A stretch of 10,592 nucleotides of DNA from CAZLPW01 sp964561495. Lineage in GTDB: Bacteria; Fidelibacterota; Marinisomatia; Marinisomatales; UBA1611. The position numbers and the translations under genes are program-made. Positions within the stretch are counted from its first letter, which is position 1. Every line of letters begins with the position of its first letter. The DNA lies in assembly GCA_964561495.1 (NCBI GenBank), contig CAZLPW010000068.1, forward strand, positions 1 to 10,592. Reading direction: 5' to 3'. Shown here piece after piece: positions 5,206-10,592 of this stretch. The notes beneath the pieces are model-generated. The model saw only the letters and a list, made by a program, of their open reading frames with translations, had not been told where the DNA came from and did not search any database.

Positions 5206-6840
5206 TTACTTTAAGAGAATCATTTTTTTCGATGATCTAAATTCACCTGCCTCTATCCTGTATATGTAGACACCTGCAGCCACTGGCTGTCCAAAATTAT
5301 TGGTGGCATCCCACACAACCTGATTCAAGCCAGCATCAATATTTGAATTAACTAATGACTTTATATTTCTACCCATAAGATCATATATATTGATAGTTAC
5401 ATATTCATTTTTTACGATTCTATAGTAAATTTTTGTGCTCGGGTTAAATGGATTTGGGTAATTATTTCCAAGATAGAATCTGTTTGGTTGATTGTTATCC
5501 TGCAAACCCATGGCTACGCAAATATTTTCTGGCGCATACTGTTCAACCGGCAGAGGCGGCTCAAGCTGCCAGGTATCTATAGGAAATGAATAATCTCCCC
5601 ATGAACAGCCTGAGTTAGAGTTAGCATGCTGATATCTAGCTCGAGATCTTCCAAAACCAAAACCACCACCTTCTTGCATCTGACTGCCTAGAGATACATN
5701 NNNNNNNNNNNNNNNNNNGGTGTAGATCATGTGCCACGGGAAGGGACCTGTAAATGCATGGGTAACCGAGTACGTTCCATTAAAGTTTTCTAATGCCGTA
5801 ACATTGTATCCGTCACCAAGTATTTGTAGATAGGTAAGCCATCTATCTTGAATTGAAATATATACTGAGTCCTCCTGAGGGTTAAATCCATTCGCTTCGG
5901 CATTAACCATGTCCACGTTAAAAGTAACTGAGACCGTTTGTCCAGTCGGAATAACGCCACCCGCTGGAAGATCGTAGTATCCTGCAAGATCTAACTCTAG
6001 AACATTGGTCCCATCGTCAGAACCCAATACAAAGACTCTGTTTCCTCCTCCATACTGAGGTGAGTCCTCCCACCCAATACCATCAAAAATGGTTCCGTAC
6101 TCTGACTCAAGCTCCTGGACTGATGCATGACTGAGTTCCATATAATACTTGTATTCAATATCTGTATCAGGGAATCCAGTTATATTGGCCGCAAGACTAA
6201 ATAAATTTGTTCCTGGAGTACGAATCATTCTGCAGTTCGATGGATCATCGCAGTTCCAACCGTTAAAAGCGCCCCGGACCTGCATCTGATCTCCATTTGA
6301 TACACTAAAGACCTTCATCCCACTTGCGCCCTCTTCATCCAACCACTCTGTCATATCAACGGTGAAAAGTACAGTCTTTGTTATTTCACCTCCTTGATAG
6401 GGAATAATGATACTAGTGGTGCCTGTTATTGTACCATCATCTTGAACTGTAAAGGCACGATTAGATAAACCTATAATATCCAGTAGCCAGGTTCCCCAAC
6501 CATCACTGCCATCACAGGATTCACAGGTTGACCCGTTGCCATTGTCAGTATCGATTGCACCCCACTCGTATGAGTTTGGACCTGACACACTGTCTACAAC
6601 CAGGGTCCACACACCATCATTGGCAGTGGTGTCACCGTTCGTTCCATCATCATATCCCTGAAGAACGGCCCAGTTTGAGAAAGCTCCCTTGAACCTAACA
6701 TCCTGGAAGCCGTTTCCCTGATCCACCAGTGTGAGTACAACATCGCTGTATACATTTGTATTTAGATCAGAGCTAACAGAGCCATTCGCAACAGAAAAAA
6801 TAAAAAAGGATAATAAATATATTAAGAGAATCTTCTTCAC
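5206..6840 (-). CDS. Secreted multi-module protein, carbohydrate-binding-like domains plus sorting tail
   Basis: 544 codons including 7 unknown residues at an assembly gap. Residues 1-20 are a signal peptide. Module A (about 30-145) has DVRFKGAFSNW (47-57) and GDTTANDGVW (69-78). Module B (about 155-290) begins TVLFTVDM (156-163) and has MQVRGAFNGW (186-195) and IEYKYYME (228-235). Module C (about 302-400) begins VSVTFNVDM (303-311). The V-x-F-x-VDM strand, the GAF-x-x-W turn and the Tyr-rich strand resemble the beta-sandwich starch-binding modules (CBM20/CBM48, SusE/SusF type); no exact family can be named. From FYLGNNYPNPFNPSTK (455-470) to KKMILLK is a FlgD-like/type IX-type sorting domain. 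The start is GTG, supported by GAGGAG 6 nt upstream. It lies 60 bp downstream of the amylase gene, so alpha-glucan binding at the cell surface is the most likely role. Confidence 0.85.
   Translation of the reverse strand: MKKILLIYLLSFFIFSVANGSVSSDLNTNVYSDVVLTLVDQGNGFQDVRFKGAFSNWAVLQGYDDGTNGDTTANDGVWTLVVDSVSGPNSYEWGAIDTDNGNGSTCESCDGSDGWGTWLLDIIGLSNRAFTVQDDGTITGTTSIIIPYQGGEITKTVLFTVDMTEWLDEEGASGMKVFSVSNGDQMQVRGAFNGWNCDDPSNCRMIRTPGTNLFSLAANITGFPDTDIEYKYYMELSHASVQELESEYGTIFDGIGWEDSPQYGGGNRVFVLGSDDGTNVLELDLAGYYDLPAGGVIPTGQTVSVTFNVDMVNAEANGFNPQEDSVYISIQDRWLTYLQILGDGYNVTALENFNGTYSVTHAFTGPFPWHMIYTXXXXXXXVSLGSQMQEGGGFGFGRSRARYQHANSNSGCSWGDYSFPIDTWQLEPPLPVEQYAPENICVAMGLQDNNQPNRFYLGNNYPNPFNPSTKIYYRIVKNEYVTINIYDLMGRNIKSLVNSNIDAGLNQVVWDATNNFGQPVAAGVYIYRIEAGEFRSSKKMILLK
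5700..5718. other. Assembly gap (19 Ns)
   Basis: Nineteen unresolved bases fall inside module C of the secreted protein. The same frame is open on both sides and reaches a normal C-terminus, so the gap estimate is probably right modulo 3, but the number and identity of the residues at 375-381 are unknown. Confidence 0.97.
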
Positions 6841-6846
6841 TACTTA

Positions 6847-6852
6847 CTCCTC
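6847..6852 (-). promoter_or_regulatory. Strong Shine-Dalgarno site of the modular secreted protein
   Basis: GAGGAG on the minus strand lies 6 nt before the GTG at 6840. It fixes the noncanonical GTG as start and is one of the few clear ribosome sites in the window. Confidence 0.75.
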
Positions 6853-6900
6853 AATTGTAATTAAAATTTAGTAATAAAATTAGGTGATTTAAATATCTGA

Positions 6901-8748
6901 CTAGTACACCTCTAAAATGAAAGCAGTTTTTGCAGGTATACTAATTTTTTTATCCATATCATATTTCTTTTTATCAAGAACACCTATTGCTTTCTTCTTA
7001 CCCTTCAAAACATCTTTAAAACGCATTAAATCTAGATATTTTTTATTCTTATTATTATTAACTACTACCATTACCAAATCATCGTTATATAAACGAAAGT
7101 ATGTATACAGCCCACCACTAGGTTTATAGTGAATCAATCTACCCTTTGTTACGGCTGCGCTTTTACCACGCCATTTTAATAGTTTTTTTAAATAATCCTG
7201 TGTATCAAGCTCCCACTTCTTTAAACCTTTTGACTCAAATGCGTTTGACTTATCTCCCTCCCAACCACCTGGAAAATCTGATCTAATATCACCATGATCT
7301 CTAGAGCTTTTCATTGCTATTTCTGTTCCGTAATAAATCTGTGGTATCCCCCTTGTTGTTAGTATAAAAGCCATAGCCATCTTCAATAGTTCTATTTTAT
7401 TGTTTAATTGAGAATAAATTCGTTTAATATCGTGATTTCCTGCGAATACGACTAGATCATAGGGATTCCCGTAAACATAATCACTGGCTAAGACTTTGTA
7501 GATATTAACCACTCCAGAGTTCCAGCTTTCTTCTGCTAAAAGAGCATCGATGAGTACCTGCTGAAGTGGAAAGTCCATCATAATAGGTGCATAGGAAACA
7601 TAACTATCATGTCGCTTGCTAGCTCTCTGCCAGTAAGCGACCATAACCGGATCACTAGACCACTCCTCACCAACAAAACTAAAATTTGGATACTCTTTGA
7701 TTATTTTTTCACTCCACATAGAAAGAAATTTTTTATCAACATAGGGATATGTATCTACTCTAAATCCTGAAAGATCAGCATATTCTATCCACCAGATAGA
7801 ATTTTGGACCAAATACTTTGCTAGATAAGGATTACTCTGATTTAGATCAGGCATTGTACTGTCAAACCAACCATCTGTAAAATCTTTTTTTTCATTAGCA
7901 GAGATATATGGGTCATGTACTGACTGATGATTGTGGGAGGAGATTTTGAACTTACCACTATTGTTTATCCAATCTTCAGTTGGAAGATCGCTCATCCACC
8001 AATGCTCAGATCCAATATGATTTAAGATTATATCTTTTATAATTCCGATTCCTTTTTCTGATGATAAAAAAGATAACTTTTTATACAATAGATTATTCCC
8101 AAATCTGGGATCAATATTATAATAGTCCGTGGTTGAATAGCCATGGTATGAATATGACTCTTGATTATTTTCTAATAACGGATTTAACCAAATCTGTGTA
8201 AAACCCATTTCAGATATATAATCTAAATGATCAATAACTCCTTCAATATCTCCACCGTGTCTTCCATATTTGCTATTTCGATTTGAACTCTCTTTTAATG
8301 TGCTTATAGAATCATTCTTAGGATCACCATTCGCAAACCGATCTGGTGTAATCAAATAAATAACATCTTTCTGTGAGAAACCCTCTCTTTGAATGGACCC
8401 TGGTCTTCTCTTTAATAGCTTATAATTATATTTAGTTAATTCTTTGGATTTTTTTTTAAATATTATTTCAAAACTTCCAGGCTCTACCATATCCAAAAAA
8501 AACAAATCAATAAATAAATAATTTGGGTTTTCTATTTTGTGTATTGCATTAATTAAAACTCCTGGATAGTCTATATCTGGCTCAAGATCTGAAATACCTT
8601 TACCATGGACCATCAGCTGCAAAGAACTGTCTAACATACCAGCCCACCAGAAAGGAGGCTCTAAGTGATTGATCTTATATGAATCTTTATCAATTCCAAC
8701 CAAAAACGTAGAAAATAATGATAAATATAAATAAAAATAATATTTCAC
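6901..8748 (-). CDS. GH13 neopullulanase / cyclomaltodextrinase-type alpha-amylase (SusA-like)
   Basis: 615 residues. A short hydrophobic N-terminus (1-18, no lipobox Cys) suggests export, probably to the periplasm. Residues about 26-115 are the cyclomaltodextrinase N-terminal domain: LEPPFWWAGM (29-38), LQLMVHGKGIS (43-53), YPGV (61-64). The catalytic barrel starts near VIYLITPDRFANGD (129-142). GH13 regions seen are DIILNHIG (239-246), GFRVDTYPYVD (328-338) with nucleophile Asp332, FVGEEW (358-363) with acid/base Glu361, and FAGNHD (435-440) with transition-state Asp440. YYGTEI (472-477) follows, and the C-terminal beta domain runs from about 535 to the end. The set matches SusA-type enzymes that cut alpha-1,4 bonds in maltooligosaccharides, cyclodextrins or pullulan; exact substrate unknown. 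The start is GTG with no Shine-Dalgarno site. The modular secreted protein lies 60 bp downstream, a likely operon partner. Confidence 0.95.
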   Translation of the reverse strand: MKYYFYLYLSLFSTFLVGIDKDSYKINHLEPPFWWAGMLDSSLQLMVHGKGISDLEPDIDYPGVLINAIHKIENPNYLFIDLFFLDMVEPGSFEIIFKKKSKELTKYNYKLLKRRPGSIQREGFSQKDVIYLITPDRFANGDPKNDSISTLKESSNRNSKYGRHGGDIEGVIDHLDYISEMGFTQIWLNPLLENNQESYSYHGYSTTDYYNIDPRFGNNLLYKKLSFLSSEKGIGIIKDIILNHIGSEHWWMSDLPTEDWINNSGKFKISSHNHQSVHDPYISANEKKDFTDGWFDSTMPDLNQSNPYLAKYLVQNSIWWIEYADLSGFRVDTYPYVDKKFLSMWSEKIIKEYPNFSFVGEEWSSDPVMVAYWQRASKRHDSYVSYAPIMMDFPLQQVLIDALLAEESWNSGVVNIYKVLASDYVYGNPYDLVVFAGNHDIKRIYSQLNNKIELLKMAMAFILTTRGIPQIYYGTEIAMKSSRDHGDIRSDFPGGWEGDKSNAFESKGLKKWELDTQDYLKKLLKWRGKSAAVTKGRLIHYKPSGGLYTYFRLYNDDLVMVVVNNNKNKKYLDLMRFKDVLKGKKKAIGVLDKKKYDMDKKISIPAKTAFILEVY

Positions 8749-8797
8749 ACTTTTAAAATTTTATTTGTAAGAGAAAATATATATCCTAGAGAATCGA

Positions 8798-9286
8798 TTA
8801 TAACAGATCCAAAAATCCATTTAAAATTTTTTGTGCAGAACGCTTGCTGAATTCTTGACCACTATTAACTATAATATTTCTAGGATATACAATAGCTCCT
8901 AGATGCTCTAACTGTATTCTGAAGGTAGATAAAAATCTAAAACCTGCTCCTCCACTGTGTGAGGCAATTAATGCTTTTTTATTCAAAAAAGCATCTCTCC
9001 AATTTGAAGTTGAAACTGATATCCAGGTAATCGTATTCGTTAGAATTGGTGGTGAACCACCATTATACTCTGGAGCGCAAAATATCAGGCCATCAGAACT
9101 GATAAAATCTTTTGATAGAGTTTTTATCATCGAACTATCATAATTATCTAATTCAGGAGTATAAACTGGCATCCCAAAATCTTCTAGTGTAATAATTTTC
9201 TTTTTACAGTTTAATAGATCACCTAACTTATTAGCCAGAACAAGATTACTTCCTTTTGTTGCTGAAATAATTAACGCTCTAGACAT
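8798..9286 (-). CDS. NADPH-dependent FMN reductase family protein
   Basis: 162 residues, a normal length for the small flavodoxin-like FMN_red family. The N-terminal phosphate-binding loop is SATKGSNLVLANKL (8-21), replacing the usual GS-x-R-x-x-S-x-N. The family signature APEYNGGSPPILTNTITWIS (71-90) binds the flavin, and SHSGGAGFRFLS (109-120) forms the later flavin-side loop. Such proteins use NAD(P)H to reduce FMN, quinones or azo compounds; the substrate cannot be told. It is cytosolic, with no signal peptide. It lies 49 bp upstream of the amylase gene and 67 bp downstream of the DoxX-like gene on the same strand, so co-transcription is possible. No Shine-Dalgarno site precedes the ATG. 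Confidence 0.93.
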   Translation of the reverse strand: MSRALIISATKGSNLVLANKLGDLLNCKKKIITLEDFGMPVYTPELDNYDSSMIKTLSKDFISSDGLIFCAPEYNGGSPPILTNTITWISVSTSNWRDAFLNKKALIASHSGGAGFRFLSTFRIQLEHLGAIVYPRNIIVNSGQEFSKRSAQKILNGFLDLL

Positions 9287-9353
9287 TTTAAAATCTACTC
9301 ATCATATGATAAACAAAAAACGCCTTCTAGAGATTAATAAATTTGATAAATAG

Positions 9354-9734
9354 CTAATCAATTTTCGTGTGCCAATATGCTAAACCTATAAACACAAACT
9401 GGAACGGTAAACGGCTCCAAGCAATAAATGGTGTAGTATTCATAGCCTGCCCATTTGTTAGCGCTAAATATATGTTTGCAGGATAAACAGCAATAAGCAA
9501 AAATATCAACCCCCATCCTGCCAGAAATCGTTTGTTTTTAAAAAATAAAAGTGACCCTAGCAATATTTCAAAGAATCCACTAATATAAACTAAGCTAGAT
9601 TTAAATGGTAACGGCGGCGGAACTATTTGAACATACCATTCAGGATCAATAAAATGATGAATACCAATAACAATATAAAAAATACCCATCACAAAAATTG
9701 AGGAACTCTTTAATATGTAATAAATACTATTCAT
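9354..9734 (-). CDS. DoxX-like integral membrane protein
   Basis: 126 residues with four predicted membrane helices at about 9-28, 47-65, 70-92 and 108-121. Motifs typical of small DoxX-like proteins are present: GIHHFIDPEWYVQIVPPPLP (24-43), YISGFFEILLGSLL (50-63), AGWGLIFLLIAVYPANIYLA (72-91). DoxX relatives are linked to membrane redox chemistry (thiosulfate:quinone oxidoreductase in archaea, an oxidoreductase complex in mycobacteria), but for this short subgroup no activity is established. It is the first gene of the leftward run and is divergent from the FAD oxidase; the gap between them is about 66 bp and should contain both promoters. The ATG has no Shine-Dalgarno site. Confidence 0.88.
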   Translation of the reverse strand: MNSIYYILKSSSIFVMGIFYIVIGIHHFIDPEWYVQIVPPPLPFKSSLVYISGFFEILLGSLLFFKNKRFLAGWGLIFLLIAVYPANIYLALTNGQAMNTTPFIAWSRLPFQFVFIGLAYWHTKID

Positions 9735-9800
9735 ATTATCTATATAATAATTAAGTTACAAAATACAGAAGCTGATTTTTCATATTTATATAGATCAAGA

Positions 9801-10592
9801 TTGTTAAATTTTATAAAAATAATTCTAGGAGTTATTATTAAAAATAAATCAAATATTAAACCAAAAATTATTATTCAAAATGAACTAAACAAAATCACTG
9901 AATTTTGTGAAGATTGGGATAGTGACTACGGAAATTTAGATATTTTCTTCAAATCATTAAATATTAAATCGTCTACTGATTTGGCTATAATAGAACCTTA
10001 CTTTAGAGACTGGTCAAATATGGAAGGTTTTGCTCATTTATTAGTCAGACCTAAAAATAAATTTGAATGTGCTATTATTTTAAAAATTTGTTTTAAATGT
10101 AATATTCTATTAACAATATCTGCTGGAAAAACAAATCTAACTGGCAGCGCTACTCCCAAGGGAGGAGTAGTCCTATCAACATCGCTGCTTACAGATCCAT
10201 CTATTGAACTAGACGTAAAAAATAAGGAGGCATCAAGTCCAATTGGAATACCTCTCGAAGATTTCAGAAACAAGGTCCTAGAGGAATCTGATCATACTCT
10301 CTACTACCCTGTAGATCCTACAAGTAGAAATGATGCCTACGTTGGAGGCACATTATCCTGTAATGCCTCGGGATTTATACCAGGGCAAAAAGGTGCAACA
10401 CGATATTGGGTTAAAGAGCTTGATTTTTTGCTGCCTAATGGTGATCTAGTTCAGATTAGAAGAAACCAATACATATCAGAAAATGGAAGTTTTTCAATAG
10501 AATATGAAGGTAAGAATATCCTTTTACCAGTTCCAACTTATAACAGACCAAAAATAAAAAATGCCAGTGGCATCTTTTCTGACAAAGGTGGA
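9801..10592 (+). CDS. FAD-linked oxidase, GlcD/D-lactate dehydrogenase type (partial, C-terminus beyond window)
   Basis: The frame is open to the right edge. Numbered from a TTG at 9801, the FAD-binding domain (FAD_binding_4, PCMH fold) starts near AHLLVRPKNKFE (78-89). The pyrophosphate-binding loop is SAGKTNLTGSATPKGGVVLS (107-126), and YYPVDPTSRNDAYVGGTLSC (168-187) followed by NASG matches the conserved FPPDPSS...IGGN-x-x-x-N-x-GG segment of GlcD and D-lactate dehydrogenases; WVKELDFLLPNG follows. Such enzymes oxidise 2-hydroxy acids using FAD; the substrate domain is outside the window. Start uncertain: the ATG at 10020 would remove conserved sequence before the domain. The TTG at 9801 is the nearest standard start, but AGGAG at 9827-9831 lies 5 nt before an in-frame ATT at 9837, giving MKNKSNIKPK. 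The gene is divergent from the DoxX-like gene. Confidence 0.9.
   Translation, partial: MLNFIKIILGVIIKNKSNIKPKIIIQNELNKITEFCEDWDSDYGNLDIFFKSLNIKSSTDLAIIEPYFRDWSNMEGFAHLLVRPKNKFECAIILKICFKCNILLTISAGKTNLTGSATPKGGVVLSTSLLTDPSIELDVKNKEASSPIGIPLEDFRNKVLEESDHTLYYPVDPTSRNDAYVGGTLSCNASGFIPGQKGATRYWVKELDFLLPNGDLVQIRRNQYISENGSFSIEYEGKNILLPVPTYNRPKIKNASGIFSDKGG
9827..9831 (+). promoter_or_regulatory. Shine-Dalgarno-like site in the 5' part of the FAD oxidase frame
   Basis: AGGAG stands 5 nt before an in-frame ATT at 9837-9839. If it is the real ribosome site, translation starts at ATT and not at the TTG at 9801. It may also be chance within coding sequence. Confidence 0.4.

Noticed and set aside
5206..6840. 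Frameshifted or broken gene because of the N-run
   Set aside because: The same frame is open on both sides and ends with a complete sorting domain, so an intact gene with a sequencing gap is the simpler reading.
10034..10273. Minus-strand open frame opposite the FAD oxidase
   Set aside because: The plus strand carries the conserved FAD-binding motifs here; the minus frame has none.
1..10592. CRISPR array, insertion sequence, prophage or defence system
   Set aside because: No spaced direct repeats, transposase, integrase, terminal inverted repeats or recognisable defence genes were found on either strand.

Overview
The window is AT-rich bacterial DNA with compact, mostly leftward genes. It fits the FCB group (Fibrobacteres-Chlorobi-Bacteroidetes and relatives), and my best guess is a marine lineage such as Marinimicrobia (SAR406). 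The main reason is that two secreted proteins end in a YPNPFN...WDG/WDA...GVYIY...LK tail, the FlgD-like / type IX secretion-type C-terminal domain common in that group. No marker gene settles the taxonomy, so this stays an inference. A run of 19 Ns inside one gene shows that the source is a scaffolded draft or metagenome assembly.

Layout, left to right. Positions 1-398 (-) hold the N-terminal part of a lipoprotein with a Cys-Tyr-Trp repeat, cut by the window edge. Then come dinB (DNA polymerase IV, -), a four-helix membrane protein of an uncharacterised family (-), a zinc-ribbon Nudix hydrolase (-), and a secreted PGRP-type amidase with a sorting tail (-). A short divergent region leads to nth (endonuclease III, +), which lacks the usual fourth iron-sulfur cysteine. 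A hairpin terminator and a very AT-rich gene-free stretch follow. Next are a large secreted protein with tandem beta-sandwich, carbohydrate-binding-like modules and a sorting tail (-), a SusA-like GH13 neopullulanase/alpha-amylase (-), an NADPH-dependent FMN reductase (-), a DoxX-like membrane protein (-) and, divergent at the right edge, the N-terminal part of an FAD-linked oxidase of the GlcD type (+).

How the genes may work together. The amylase and the modular secreted protein are 60 bp apart on one strand. They look like a small alpha-glucan module: surface or secreted glucan-binding modules plus a periplasmic or exported hydrolase, with no SusC/SusD pair visible here. The FMN reductase, DoxX-like protein and FAD oxidase form a loose redox group. 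dinB, the Nudix hydrolase and nth are housekeeping repair or sanitation genes; their closeness may be chance.

Two genes (the PGRP amidase and the FAD oxidase) have coding sequence reaching upstream of any convincing ATG/GTG/TTG start. Each has a purine-rich Shine-Dalgarno-like site directly before an in-frame ATT (the amidase also has an ATA), so noncanonical initiation is possible. I saw no tRNA, rRNA, CRISPR array, insertion sequence or phage gene.
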